Shown here: one piece after another, positions 48,759 through 58,086 of the stretch
Layout: each line of letters begins with the position of its first letter
Position numbering within the stretch: position 1 is the first letter of the stretch
Notes under the pieces: generated by a model
The model's database searches: none
Told to the model about the DNA's origin: nothing
Seen by the model: the letters and a program-made list of their open reading frames with translations, nothing else
Assembly: GCA_004963905.1 (NCBI GenBank)
Contig: SUGL01000022.1
Coordinates: forward strand, 59,098-123,097
Direction of reading: 5' to 3'
Length of the DNA: 64,000 nt
From: Mesorhizobium sp.
GTDB lineage: Bacteria; Pseudomonadota; Alphaproteobacteria; Rhizobiales; Rhizobiaceae
Program-made: the position numbers and the translations under genes

Positions 48759-48829
48759 AAATTGTGTCGCGCCGGCCTCACACAATCCGACATCGACCCA
48801 AATAGTGAACTGAAGCCGCTTTTTTAAGT

Positions 48830-48845
48830 TGGTATGGCTCTTGCA
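48830..48845 (+). promoter_or_regulatory. Sigma-54 promoter of nifB operon
   Basis: TGGTATGGCTCTTGCA matches -24/-12 with exact spacing. Start is predicted near 48856, so the nifB ATG must be at 48883 and not at the earlier in-frame ATG at 48829. Confidence 0.87.
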
Positions 48846-48882
48846 CCTTGAACCGCGACGTTACCAGCAACGGAGCCGTTTG

Positions 48883-50364
48883 ATGTCCTCACCGACAGTT
48901 TCGATTGAGGGGCCGACCAGCACGACATCCGAGGGTTTTCTGGCAGCCGCGAAATCCGGTGGCTGCGCACCGTCCTCCTACGGTTCGTCGCCGACCAGCC
49001 CGGGCGATGTGGATCCGGCTATTTGGGACAAGATCAAGGATCACCCCTGCTTTTCGGAGGAAGCGCATCACTATTTCGCGCGTATGCATGTGGCGGTCGC
49101 GCCGGCTTGCAATGTCCAGTGCAACTACTGCAATCGCAAATACGATTGCGCCAACGAGAGCCGGCCTGGTGTTGTGTCTGAGAAGCTGACGCCCGACCAA
49201 GCGCTACGCAAGGTCATCGCGGTTGCCAACGAAGTTCCGCAGCTTTCGGTTCTTGGCATCGCTGGGCCGGGGGATGCCTGTTACGACTGGGAGAAAACGA
49301 AGGCAACGTTCGACCGCGTCATCAGGGAAATCCCCGACATAAAGCTGTGCGTCTCCACCAACGGGCTCGTGCTGCCGGACCATGTAGCTGAGCTTGCCGA
49401 AATGAATGTTGATCACGTGACGATCACCATCAACATGGTCGACCCGGAAGTCGGCGCAAAGATCTATCCTTGGATTTTTTATGAAAATCGCCGCTACTTC
49501 GGCATCGAAGCCGCTCGAATCTTGCACGCGCGGCAGATGCTGGGCCTGGAGATGCTGAGCGCGCGCGGCATCCTCACCAAAATCAACTCGGTGATGATTC
49601 CTGGAGTGAACGACCAGCACCTGTTTGAGGTGAACAAAATGGTCAAGGAGCGGGGCGCGTTCCTGCACAACGTGATGCCTCTGATTTCGGACCCGGCGCA
49701 CGGCACCCACTACGGACTCATCGGGCAGCGCGGCCCAACGGCAATGGAGATGATGGCTCTTCAGGATCGACTTGAAGGTGGCGCCAAGTTGATGCGCCAC
49801 TGCCGGCAGTGCCGGGCAGATGCTGTCGGCCTGCTCGGTGAAGATCGTGGCCAGGAATTCACGCTGGATGGGATTCCCGACGATGTCACCTACGATGCTG
49901 GCAAGCGTCAGGCCTATCGGCAGGTGGTCGCACACGAGCGCCGTGATCATGAGGCGGCGAGGAGCGAGGCCATCGGTATGGTCAAGGCAACAGACTCCGA
50001 AAAGTCGCTTCTGGTTGCGGTGGCCACAAAGGGAGGTGGACGCGTCAACGAACACTTCGGCCACGCGAAGGAATTCCAGGTTTATGAAGTCTCGCCTAGA
50101 GGGATCAGCTTGGTCGGGCATCGGAAGGTCGAGCGGTATTGCCTCGGAGGCGGGGGCGAAGACGCCACCCTCGAGGGCGTCTTCGCTGCGCTGGAAGGCA
50201 TACACATAGTGCTATGCGCCAAGATCGGAAATCGCCCGAAGGAACAACTCTCGCGAGCTGGACTGCGCGTAACCGACGCCTATGGCCATGACTACATCGA
50301 GACCGCAGTCAGCGCACTTTACGCGGCAGAGTTTGGGATCAGACCACTAGCGGCGACGGCCTGA
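48883..50364 (+). CDS. nifB: FeMo-cofactor biosynthesis protein NifB
   Basis: The 493-residue product makes NifB-co, the 8Fe-9S-C precursor of FeMo-cofactor. The radical-SAM motif CNVQCNYCNRKYDC (CxxxCxxC) is near residue 79. A C-terminal NifX-like domain begins near residue 380 (LLVAVATKGGGRVNEHFGHA). GGAG lies about 9 nt before the start. It leads the operon nifB-fdxN-nifZ-nifT and the SIR2-like gene. Confidence 0.97.
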   Translation: MSSPTVSIEGPTSTTSEGFLAAAKSGGCAPSSYGSSPTSPGDVDPAIWDKIKDHPCFSEEAHHYFARMHVAVAPACNVQCNYCNRKYDCANESRPGVVSEKLTPDQALRKVIAVANEVPQLSVLGIAGPGDACYDWEKTKATFDRVIREIPDIKLCVSTNGLVLPDHVAELAEMNVDHVTITINMVDPEVGAKIYPWIFYENRRYFGIEAARILHARQMLGLEMLSARGILTKINSVMIPGVNDQHLFEVNKMVKERGAFLHNVMPLISDPAHGTHYGLIGQRGPTAMEMMALQDRLEGGAKLMRHCRQCRADAVGLLGEDRGQEFTLDGIPDDVTYDAGKRQAYRQVVAHERRDHEAARSEAIGMVKATDSEKSLLVAVATKGGGRVNEHFGHAKEFQVYEVSPRGISLVGHRKVERYCLGGGGEDATLEGVFAALEGIHIVLCAKIGNRPKEQLSRAGLRVTDAYGHDYIETAVSALYAAEFGIRPLAATA

Positions 50365-50393
50365 GCGGTCTCGTCCGATAACCAGGAGTTAGA

Positions 50394-50588
50394 ATGGCTT
50401 TCAAGATCATCGCATCCCAATGTACCCAATGCGGGGCCTGCGAGTTCGAATGTCCCTCGGAAGCGATCAAGTTCAAGGGCGACGCCTATGTGATCGATCC
50501 AATCAAGTGCACCGAATGCAAGGAGGCCTTCGATAAGCAGCAATGCGTGTCGGTCTGTCCGGTACCGAAAACCTGCGTTCCCGCTTGA
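50394..50588 (+). CDS. fdxN: 2[4Fe-4S] ferredoxin FdxN
   Basis: The 64-residue product has two ferredoxin clusters: [14 protein letters not shown], and [18 protein letters not shown] with the long insertion typical of nif-linked FdxN. It probably donates electrons to NifB or nitrogenase. It lies 29 nt after nifB. Confidence 0.95.
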   Translation: MAFKIIASQCTQCGACEFECPSEAIKFKGDAYVIDPIKCTECKEAFDKQQCVSVCPVPKTCVPA

Positions 50589-50664
50589 TTCCTACCGAAA
50601 CGGTCGGGTTCGCCGCGCGAGGACGCCTGCAACCCGCGACCACACCAAAAGCCTCGAGAAAGGA

Positions 50665-50994
50665 ATGGACAGCATGTGGTCCAGACGCGAACAGGAGGTC
50701 GAAATCGGCAGACCGCCACGGTTCATGCAGGGTGAGCGGGTCCGTGCAACACGCCACATAAAAAACGACGGCACCTATCCCGGCAAGGAGATCGGCGAAA
50801 ACCTCGTGCGGAAGGGCGACGAAGGCTACGTGCGCGACATTGGAACCTTTCTCCAGCAATTCTTCATCTATGCGGTCGAATGGATCGATCGTGGCACGGT
50901 CGTCGGCATGCGAGCGCGCGAACTCATTAGCCTCGACAAAGTCGAGGTTCCCTGCGGAGCTGAAGGCATTTCCAACGGAGGAACAGCCGGATGA
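50665..50994 (+). CDS. nifZ: NifZ maturation protein
   Basis: The 109-residue product matches NifZ, involved in P-cluster formation of the MoFe protein. The motif GERVRATRHIKNDGTYPGKE near residue 22 and LVRKGDEGYVRDIGTFLQQ near residue 47 are characteristic. AAAGGA precedes the ATG at 50665; an internal ATG at 50674 is possible. Its stop overlaps the nifT start by 4 nt. Confidence 0.93.
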   Translation: MDSMWSRREQEVEIGRPPRFMQGERVRATRHIKNDGTYPGKEIGENLVRKGDEGYVRDIGTFLQQFFIYAVEWIDRGTVVGMRARELISLDKVEVPCGAEGISNGGTAG

Positions 50995-51203
50995 AAGTAA
51001 TGATTCGCAGGACCGCTACTGGCTTGTCGGCTTATGTCCCCAAGAAGGATCTCGAAGAGCCGATCACCGAGATTGAGAACGCAGACTTATGGGGCGGGAC
51101 CGTGACGCTCAGGAACGGTTGGCGGCTCATGCTGCCCGACCTTCCGCGCGATACGCGTTTGCCGATCACCGTCGAGGCGATGAAGATTTCCGACGGGGCC
51201 TGA
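50991..51203 (+). CDS. nifT: NifT/FixU family protein
   Basis: The 70-residue product matches the small NifT (FixU) family: MKVMIRRTATGLSAYVPKKD at the start and WGGTVTLRNGWRLMLPDL in the middle. The role is not settled; it is always found near nifB/nifZ or nifK. Its start overlaps nifZ by 4 nt. Confidence 0.93.
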   Translation: MKVMIRRTATGLSAYVPKKDLEEPITEIENADLWGGTVTLRNGWRLMLPDLPRDTRLPITVEAMKISDGA

Positions 51204-51237
51204 TGCCGGTGGGTTCAGTGGCGGAGAGGAAACGCGT

Positions 51238-52131
51238 ATGAACACGATGCTGAGCTGGGACCATCTCGTCGTCGTCCGGGGCAGTTTTGCCAAAAAGCTG
51301 ATTGACCTGCTGAAGGGCGCTCTCAAGGCCGATCGAGTGATCCCCTATCTCGGTCCTGGTCTTCTGCAGCTTAACACGCCGGAATCACCTGCACCTTGCA
51401 CCCCTGAAGATGTCGCCGCGGCGCTCAACAAGCGGGCGCCTGCCCCTTCCAGGATTCGCACCAATATGTGGTCGGTCGCGCAGTTTATCGAGCAGCGCCG
51501 ACATCGTCGGACTCTTCAAGCGTGGATGGCGGAGATATTCGCAGCCCCCGCCGAGCCGACCGTTCTTCACGCCTGGCTCGCAACCCTTCAACTGTCTGTC
51601 ATCATCGACAGCTGGTACGATGGCGCCATGCGGGCAGCCCTTGCAGAGGCCGGCCAAACAGACGTTGTCGAGATACAAGGAACCACGCGAGCGACCGGAA
51701 TTGGTAACATCTGGACGAGAACTTACGATTTGTCAGGAACAGAACTCGACGCCGAACAAGTGGCAAGGACGGTGCTCTATGCGCCGCACGGCAGCGTCAG
51801 GCCGGCCGCAAACTTCCTCGTGGCTGATTCCGATTACGTCGAAGTCCTAACCGAAATTGATATCCAGACGCCGATCCCGGACGTGGTGAAGCAACGGCGC
51901 GTCAACCGGGGCTTTTTCTTCGTTGGCTGTCGCTTCAACGATCAGATGCTGCGCACATATGCCAGACAGATGATGAAGCGCTCCACTGGCCCACATTTTG
52001 CGGTGATCGATTCGGCTACGCTGACCAGAAACGAACGTCGTTTCCTTGCCGAAGGCGCAATCACGGTCATCGACATGCCGATCGGCAACGCCGCGGCTCG
52101 CCTCGTCGGGGTCGATGCTAGCCAGGATTAA
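51238..52131 (+). CDS. SIR2-like domain protein of the nifB operon
   Basis: The 297-residue product has a SIR2-like N-terminal region (RVIPYLGPGLLQ near residue 33, in the place of the NAD-binding GAGxS loop). Later it has FFVGCRFNDQMLRTYARQM near residue 224, the usual SIR2-family closing segment. The classical GAGISxxxGIPDFR is not present as such, so NAD use is uncertain. GAGAGGAAA precedes the ATG. It follows nifT by 34 nt on the same strand and is the last gene of the nifB operon, which suggests expression with nitrogenase. Function is unknown. Confidence 0.75.
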   Translation: MNTMLSWDHLVVVRGSFAKKLIDLLKGALKADRVIPYLGPGLLQLNTPESPAPCTPEDVAAALNKRAPAPSRIRTNMWSVAQFIEQRRHRRTLQAWMAEIFAAPAEPTVLHAWLATLQLSVIIDSWYDGAMRAALAEAGQTDVVEIQGTTRATGIGNIWTRTYDLSGTELDAEQVARTVLYAPHGSVRPAANFLVADSDYVEVLTEIDIQTPIPDVVKQRRVNRGFFFVGCRFNDQMLRTYARQMMKRSTGPHFAVIDSATLTRNERRFLAEGAITVIDMPIGNAAARLVGVDASQD

Positions 52132-52438
52132 TGGCCGGCGATTGCTGGTGAGTCGCTTGCCTCCAAGGGCGAAAACTCAGTTGGGAATACATCTGAGCAG
52201 TAATGCTACTGGCAGCACAACGGAGGCTCTGAATTCGTTGGGCCATGTGAAAGGGCCCGCTGCTGCGGGACGTGAGCACGTTGCGGCGGCATTACGCACA
52301 TGATTTTGTGACACCCGTGGCAAAAGAACTGAAGCGCCCGAGCCGAACCGCGACAAGATATGCAGCGCTCAATGGCTTCGGCAGAAATTTGGCACAGTTT
52401 CGACAGTTCGCATGCACCTCCAGGGTCAAGGAGGTTGA
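52132..52438. other. Convergent intergenic region, no gene
   Basis: About 300 bases between two convergent genes. Short frames only; no strong terminator hairpin recognised. Confidence 0.45.
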
Positions 52439-53005
52439 TTATGCCTGTTTATGTGGGTTGGCGACGCGAGCAGGAATTCCCACTACCTTTGCCCCGGCGG
52501 GAACATCGCGTGTGACCACGCTGCCAGCGCCTACGACCGCATTATCGCCAATCGTGACGCCAGGCAGAATGATTGCTCCACCGCCGATCCAGACACGGCT
52601 GCCAATGCGAACAGGACGCCCGACCTGCAGGCCGGCCTGTCGCTGCTCGGCATCATGTGGATGATCGGCGGTATAAATCTGCACGGCAGGCCCAATTGCC
52701 GTTCCTTGCCCGATTTTGACCTCTACCACGTCAAGAATAACGCAGTTGAAGTTGATGTAGGCATTGGCGCCAATGCGGATATTGAATCCGTAGTCGCAAA
52801 AAAAGGGCGGACGGATGACCGTTCCGCGCCCAACCTCTCCCAGCCGCTCGGACAAAAGCTCATGCCAATGCTCCGTGGTCTGCCCCAGCGTATCATTGTA
52901 CCGCTTGAGCCAAGCCCCGGTGGCCAACAGGTCAGCTTGGATCTCCGGATCCGCCGCATTGTAAAACTCGCCTGCGAGCATCTTTTCTTTCTGGCTACGC
53001 ATCAT
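52439..53005 (-). CDS. Hexapeptide-repeat O-acetyltransferase (NodL/maltose acetyltransferase type)
   Basis: The 188-residue product belongs to the left-handed beta-helix acetyltransferases. An N-terminal maltose/NodL-type region (EKMLAGEFYNAADPEIQADL) is followed by hexapeptide repeats. The active-site block IYTADHPHDAEQR and the late GGGAIILPGVTIGDNAVVGA and GSVVTRDVPAGAKVVGIPAR are typical. NodL acetylates Nod factors at O-6 of the non-reducing end. The distinction from sugar acetyltransferases cannot be made here and no nod box was found upstream. Confidence 0.85.
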   Translation of the reverse strand: MMRSQKEKMLAGEFYNAADPEIQADLLATGAWLKRYNDTLGQTTEHWHELLSERLGEVGRGTVIRPPFFCDYGFNIRIGANAYINFNCVILDVVEVKIGQGTAIGPAVQIYTADHPHDAEQRQAGLQVGRPVRIGSRVWIGGGAIILPGVTIGDNAVVGAGSVVTRDVPAGAKVVGIPARVANPHKQA

Positions 53006-53371
53006 AGTCTCCCGTCAGGTCGTGTCCCGTGCAGTGATGCAGGAACGCACATCAAACTGCCTCGGCAACTTTGTAACTCGGTCTGCCGGGCGCGTGGTCA
53101 AGCCGGGGCGACAGTTTCGTCTCGACCAACTTCTGCGAATTTTGGAAATATCGCAGATCAACCGGTCGCAGGGCCAATACCTGACGAAGTCGGCAACTGT
53201 CCAGCGGTCGAACTCACTTTCATGCCCATCTCAACGGGTGCCATGAGCGCGGCGCAACGCGCTCGAACGCCGAAATACTTAATTCCCAAACACCCTCTAA
53301 GATTGAGAAAGTGCATCGTTTTGTACGAAACTAACAATCCCATTAGCTGAAGAGTTTGCAACACATCCGTG
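53006..53371. other. Stretch without a recognised gene
   Basis: About 365 bases between two minus-strand genes. Only short frames are present. The stretch does not contain a recognisable nod box. Confidence 0.45.
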
Positions 53372-54295
53372 TCAGATCCCCATCAGCTTGAACGCCGCCT
53401 GGCTGACTTCAGTGTCGGGGTCTTTCAGATGCTCGGGTTCCTGGAAGTGGTTGGCGTTGAAGGCTATCGTTCGACTGGCCAATCTCCCCATGCCGCGCAG
53501 CGCTTCACCGAACACATCGGACTGGCGCTTGAACTCCGGACTGTCCTGGTCGGCTGACACGACGGCAATCGGGCAGGTGATCCGGTCGAGATGGCGCATC
53601 GGGCTGAATTCCGCCTCTTCCCCCCTCCGTCAGATGCAGGTAGCTGCTGCGCGAGGAAAGCATCACCGGATAGAGATCATACATGCCGCTCATCAGCAAG
53701 CCGCCCTTGAGGGCATCCGCCGGTAGGCTGCGCTCCGTCCAGTCGGTGATGAGGACGCAGGCCGCCAGATGCGCGCCGGAAGAATGACCCGCCACATACA
53801 CCCGGTTCGGGTCGCCGCCGAAACTGGCGGCATTCTTCATCGTCCACTCCACCGCCCGCCTGCAATTCTCGACCATCTGTCGCAGCGTCAGCGTTTTCAC
53901 ACTGCCGAAGTCAGGCGCGGCATAGGCCGCCCCGCGCGAAACGAAGGTCGGGGCCGGATAGGATGCATCCTCGCGAGTGTTTCGGGTCCAGGCACCGCCA
54001 TGGATGAAGACCAGGACCGGGGCGGCCTTGGCATCCCAGGCGCGAACACATCGATGAGATCTCTGGCATCTGGACCGTATTTTGCCGGACGCGGCGGCAT
54101 CGCGCGCCGGACCTCGGCGCTGGCGATGCCATCGCCTTCCTCCAGTTCCGCCATCCGCGGCGCCCAGAATGACTGGTCATACGCCGTATCCAGTTGCTCC
54201 TGTGTGTAGTCGAGGAATACCGACGCGGCTAAGGACTTGCCGACCGCTACGGCAGACAGGGACACGCCCGCCATGAGAAACGTTCTGCGCATCAT
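53372..54295 (-). pseudogene. Frameshifted secreted alpha/beta hydrolase
   Basis: From 54295 the frame begins MMRRTFLMAGVSLSAVAVGK, a signal peptide, then LDYTQEQLDTAYDQSFWAP of the arylformamidase/esterase group. It shifts frame near 54060 and again before AGHSSGAHLAA (nucleophile elbow, about 53790). It shifts once more before CPIAVVSADQDSPEFKRQ and the histidine region FNANHFQEPEHL. At least two or three indels make it inactive. Confidence 0.75.
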
Positions 54296-54325
54296 TACTC
54301 TTCTCTCCCTCAGGACAGCCGCGAT

Positions 54326-54551
54326 GATTGTAAAGGTGGGCGCGATCAATGCGGGGACAAAGTACGACGTAATCCCGGATGAGACCCTCCTCAAGGTCAG
54401 TGTACGGACGTTCGACGAGAATGTTCGTGCAAAGGTGAAGAAGGCGATCGAGCGGATCGCTGCCGCGGAGTCGGAAGCGTCGGGCGCCACTCGCCCGCCC
54501 GAGATCACTCAGGCCGAGACCGCGCGCTTCTCGCGCGTGGGGATTATCTGA
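54326..54551 (+). pseudogene. M20/amidohydrolase dimerisation-domain fragment
   Basis: The plus frame IVKVGAINAGTKYDVIPDE then TLLKVSVRTFDENVRAKV matches the inner dimerisation domain of M20-family amidohydrolases (hippurate/IAA-amino acid hydrolase type). The metal-binding halves on both sides are absent, so only a fragment remains. Confidence 0.65.
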
Positions 54552-54623
54552 CCAAAATGTCGAAAAGCCGTAGTGGAACAAAGGAAAGTGACAACCGAGA
54601 TCATCAGCCAGCCAGCCCCCAAT

Positions 54624-55151
54624 CTAAGCCCCGAGCAGCACCTTCAACCTGTCCAGCGCCGCCGTCAAACCCTTCAATGAAACCGACAAGGGCACATCCT
54701 TCTGGTCGAGACTCTTAACCGTGACCTTGAGCGTTGTGCCCGTGCGCAGCGACGCGGCTGCTTTCGCGTCGAAGCTGAGGGGCACGAAGCAGCCGGCGGG
54801 CAGGCAGGTCGAGAAGGGCAGCGGCTTGCCCGCTTGCCCATCGTCGACCTGAAGCGTCGCGCCGACGGCGAGTTGCAGGCCGAAGGGCAGGACGAGATTG
54901 CCCGCAATGCCGTCCTCCTGCCCCTTGCCCAATTCGACCGCAAGCAGGCGCCGTCCGTTCTGCTGCGACTGCTGATAGGTAGCCGCGCATACCAGCGTCG
55001 GCGTGGCCTGGCAGGAGAGATCCCAGTCCTCATAGGTCTCCTTCAGCGAGGAAGCACCGCCCGGCAGCCCGGCTTCCTGAGCTGCCAACGACGCGGAAAG
55101 CGCCATGAGGGTGGCCGCGGCCACCGCACAAATCCTGGACGAATCCGACAT
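54624..55151 (-). CDS. Invasion-associated locus B (IalB) family protein
   Basis: The 175-residue product has a signal peptide (AVAAATLMALSASLAAQEA) and the IalB-type domain: YEDWDLSCQ near residue 40, then VLPFGLQLAVGATLQVDD and FSTCLPAGCFVPLSFDA with its paired cysteines. I start at MSDSSRICAVA (55151); the longer frame to 55364 lacks a signal at its start. IalB proteins are periplasmic or outer-membrane associated and linked to host-cell entry in Bartonella; here the role is unknown. Confidence 0.85.
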   Translation of the reverse strand: MSDSSRICAVAAATLMALSASLAAQEAGLPGGASSLKETYEDWDLSCQATPTLVCAATYQQSQQNGRRLLAVELGKGQEDGIAGNLVLPFGLQLAVGATLQVDDGQAGKPLPFSTCLPAGCFVPLSFDAKAAASLRTGTTLKVTVKSLDQKDVPLSVSLKGLTAALDRLKVLLGA

Positions 55152-55392
55152 CAGCAAAGCTCCGTTGCCCCCTTGTCGTGGAGCGCCGCGCGTGCCTTCG
55201 AGGCGAGAATGGCGCTCTATCCGATTGAAACGACGCGTCGGCCCGAAAATCGATGCCGATCTTCGGGCCGACGTATCTGCAACAATTACCCGACCGCGAT
55301 GCCGCAGGCAAGCGTTCCGCTCCGGCGTGTCGTAAGCACATGATTTGTCCGGATTAGGTAGCACAGGAGTTGTCCGGTTTCATCGCCAGCGA

Positions 55393-56496
55393 ATGGAAGC
55401 TGGGGATGAAGCGGGCAGCGTGGCTCCAGGACGGAGAATACAGAAGTTTCGGGACGTATTGAGCCGTTGGACTGGCGGCGATCTCTCGATGATGGAGGCA
55501 GGCGAGTTGCTGGGCATGTCGGAGCGGCAATTTCGGCGTTATCGCGACCGTTACGAAGAGGCCGGGGAGGCTGGGTTGCTGGACCGGCGTTTGGGCAAGC
55601 TTTCGACGCGCCGGGTGCCAGTGGAGGCGATCGAGGAGATGCTGGAGCTTTATCGCCATCGCTACCTTGGCTGGAACGTGAAGCATTTCCACGAGCACCT
55701 GCTGCGCGATCACGATTTCAGCTGGGGCTACACCTTCATCAAGACGCAGCTTCACGCGGCGGGCCTGGTGGAACGGGCCAAGCGGCGCGGTGCTCACCGG
55801 CGCAAGCGGGAAAGGAAGCCGTGCGAAGGGATGATGCTACACCAGGACGGCAGCCGTCATCAGTGGCTGGCGAGTGGGCCGATGCTGGATCTGATCGTGA
55901 CTATGGACGATGCGACGAGCACGATCTATTCGGCCTTTCTGATCGAGGAGGAAGGCACGGCGTCGAGCTTCCAGGGACTTCTGGAGACCTTTGTCGCCAA
56001 GGGATTGCCGTCAAGCCTCTACAGCGATCGTGGCAGACACTATTTCGTGACGCTCAAGGCGGGCGGGGCTGTCGACAAGATTCGCATGACCCAGGTCGGT
56101 CGGGCGCTCGAGCGGCTCGGCATCGAACATATTCCAGCCTATTCGCCTGGAGCCAGGGGCCGCTCCGAGCGGATGTTCTCAACCTTGCAGGACCGACTGC
56201 CGAGGGAACTGGCACTGGCCGGCATGGCTGATATCGAGGCCGCCAACCGCTTCGTCGCACAGACCTATCTGCCGGCTCACAATGCCCGCTTCGCCAGGCC
56301 CGCCGCGGTTGAAGACAGTGCCTTTGTCGCCGCCGACCCGCAGCAATTGGCCCAGATCCTGTGCATCGAGGAGGAGCGCGTCGTTGCTCGTGACAACACG
56401 GTCGCCTTCGCGCGGCTGCGATTGCAGCTCCCGCACAGTCCGATCCGGGATGATGATCGTTGTGGAGCTGCCGTGCACGACGATTTCGAACCATAG
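55393..56496 (+). CDS. ISNCY-family transposase, probably C-terminally truncated
   Basis: The product (about 367 residues from MEAGDEAG) has an N-terminal helix-turn-helix (MEAGELLGMSERQFRRYRDR) and an integrase core. Acidic residues lie in MLHQDGSRHQWL, SLYSDRGRHYFV and GARGRSERMFSTLQDRLP. The end (SPIRDDDRCGAAVHDDFEP) leaves the family sequence early, so the last part is lost or frameshifted. The left flank holds repeated TTGTCCGG motifs that may belong to the inverted repeat. Confidence 0.8.
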   Translation: MEAGDEAGSVAPGRRIQKFRDVLSRWTGGDLSMMEAGELLGMSERQFRRYRDRYEEAGEAGLLDRRLGKLSTRRVPVEAIEEMLELYRHRYLGWNVKHFHEHLLRDHDFSWGYTFIKTQLHAAGLVERAKRRGAHRRKRERKPCEGMMLHQDGSRHQWLASGPMLDLIVTMDDATSTIYSAFLIEEEGTASSFQGLLETFVAKGLPSSLYSDRGRHYFVTLKAGGAVDKIRMTQVGRALERLGIEHIPAYSPGARGRSERMFSTLQDRLPRELALAGMADIEAANRFVAQTYLPAHNARFARPAAVEDSAFVAADPQQLAQILCIEEERVVARDNTVAFARLRLQLPHSPIRDDDRCGAAVHDDFEP

Positions 56497-56651
56497 TTGG
56501 CGATGTAGAATTCTATTTTAATCGTATAGAACAATTGAGAAACGTCGCCAATCTGAACACCTCGCCTCGGATCATGGCGTTCGGACGATGACTGCCGTAA
56601 GATTCCACCCGTGTGGGGCAAGGCTGCTACCGGCCTGCGACGGAGGGGAAC

Positions 56652-57161
56652 ATGGCAATTGATACTCTTGATAAGGTGCCGCTGCTCTATCACTTCACCG
56701 ACCGGAGGAACCTGCCGGTGATTAAAGAAATGGGAGGACTCTATCCACTCGCGCAGCTTGACCAGAAGAAGGTCAAGGTTCCGGCACCGGGCGGCAATGA
56801 ATGGAGTCGTGACGCCGACGCGTTGAAGGGAATGGGCAACTACGTCCACCTTTGCTTTCGTAGCACCCATCCGATGGAGTACGTTGCCCGGCAGGATGGG
56901 AGGATTACGGACACGATCTTTCTGCAAATACATTCCTCGGTAATGCAGTTCACGGGTGTTCGTTTTACCAACGATGTCGCGAACAAAGCTGGCGTCGAAT
57001 CGATTCCTATCGGAGAGGCTGAACCGCTAATCGATTTTGAGATACTTTACACCCGAACGGACTGGAAGGATTCGGCGATTAAGGCGCGTCTCACTCAGGC
57101 GGAGAAATACGAGGTGTTGGTTCCCCATGTCATTCTGCTGGGCTTAATAAGGAACATTTAG
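56652..57161 (+). CDS. darT: DarT-type ADP-ribosyltransferase toxin (DUF4433)
   Basis: The 169-residue product matches the DarT family of DNA ADP-ribosyltransferases. LYHFTDRRNLPVIKEMGGLY near residue 13 holds the NAD-binding region, GNYVHLCFRSTHPMEYVARQ near residue 74 is the family's central block, and a glutamate in IDFEILYT is a candidate catalytic residue. GGAGGGG precedes the start. It lies 1 nt before the next gene, an antitoxin-like pair partner. It is flanked by a transposase, fitting a mobile defence or addiction module. Confidence 0.85.
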   Translation: MAIDTLDKVPLLYHFTDRRNLPVIKEMGGLYPLAQLDQKKVKVPAPGGNEWSRDADALKGMGNYVHLCFRSTHPMEYVARQDGRITDTIFLQIHSSVMQFTGVRFTNDVANKAGVESIPIGEAEPLIDFEILYTRTDWKDSAIKARLTQAEKYEVLVPHVILLGLIRNI

Positions 57162-57162
57162 A

Positions 57163-57876
57163 ATGGCTGAGAGACCAGTCTTTATCCCTGCAACCGAGGA
57201 CGAAGGTTACGTCAGGCGATTGGATTTCGAAATTCCGTGGGCCGGTGGCTTCGCTGAGGTTCAGAAGAAGAAGAATATACGGTCGCTGCATGAGGCCGCC
57301 AAGAAAGCCGGATATGCGCCGCTGCTAGAAGTGTCTAGCAAGTCTGATGAAGTCGCCGGCCAGCATCTTAGCGCGTTTCACCTGCGCGTGAGGACCAGCA
57401 TCGGCGAGATACCGCTGGAGAACGCCTTTCAGGGAAGTAAGGTATTCGAGCGTGGCGGGCCGTACACCGATCTGTACGAGGTTGAACCGCGCGATGCGAA
57501 GCGCGAGCCACGACTCCGCGAATCCGGCGCACTGGTGGGCTTCAAATTCGACGGCTTCGAGTTCCCGCTAGAACCCACGACCGTGTTCTACGATTGGCTT
57601 TATCTCAATGCCATCTTTCCTCACCGTGTATGGCTCAAAAATCGAGTGGACGGCGAAATGCGGTATGCCGGTTTCACTGACATAGAGTTCAACCCTACCA
57701 AGTCGGTCAATTGTCAGGCGAAAACGTGCGCTCTGTTCGTAGTGCTCATGAGGGAGAACAAGCTGGAGCGCTACCTAAAAACGCCCGAGGTTTTCATTGC
57801 CGCGATGGCTGCTCATTCGCTTCGGCCGACCGAGCATCAACCTCATTTGAAGCAGGCCAGACTTAGGGTCGGCTAG
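57163..57876 (+). CDS. NADAR-like antitoxin partner of DarT
   Basis: The 237-residue product has a C-terminal half resembling NADAR/DarT-associated proteins: LENAFQGSKVFERGGPYTDL near residue 85, then LRESGALVGFKFDGFEFPLE and TTVFYDWLYLNAIFPH. NADAR domains remove ADP-ribose from DNA bases, so it should neutralise the toxin. The start codon directly follows the darT stop (1 nt gap), implying co-translation. The assignment to a DarT1-type module is from family resemblance and gene order. Confidence 0.75.
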   Translation: MAERPVFIPATEDEGYVRRLDFEIPWAGGFAEVQKKKNIRSLHEAAKKAGYAPLLEVSSKSDEVAGQHLSAFHLRVRTSIGEIPLENAFQGSKVFERGGPYTDLYEVEPRDAKREPRLRESGALVGFKFDGFEFPLEPTTVFYDWLYLNAIFPHRVWLKNRVDGEMRYAGFTDIEFNPTKSVNCQAKTCALFVVLMRENKLERYLKTPEVFIAAMAAHSLRPTEHQPHLKQARLRVG

Positions 57877-58086
57877 CAGGCAGTAGCGCAATTTATTCGC
57901 TAGAGCAGCAAGGTCACTGCCGAGACCGCACGCCGGGTAACCGGTATCAGTACACCTGTCTTCGGCGTGTCATGGTCGGACCCCAGCCCCTCAGAGACAG
58001 AAATCGTACGCCGCTTCCTCGTTTCTCGAAGATCGACGCGTCCTTTACAATCCCTTCGATAGCGGCGGAAGCCCATGAGTTGCCTG

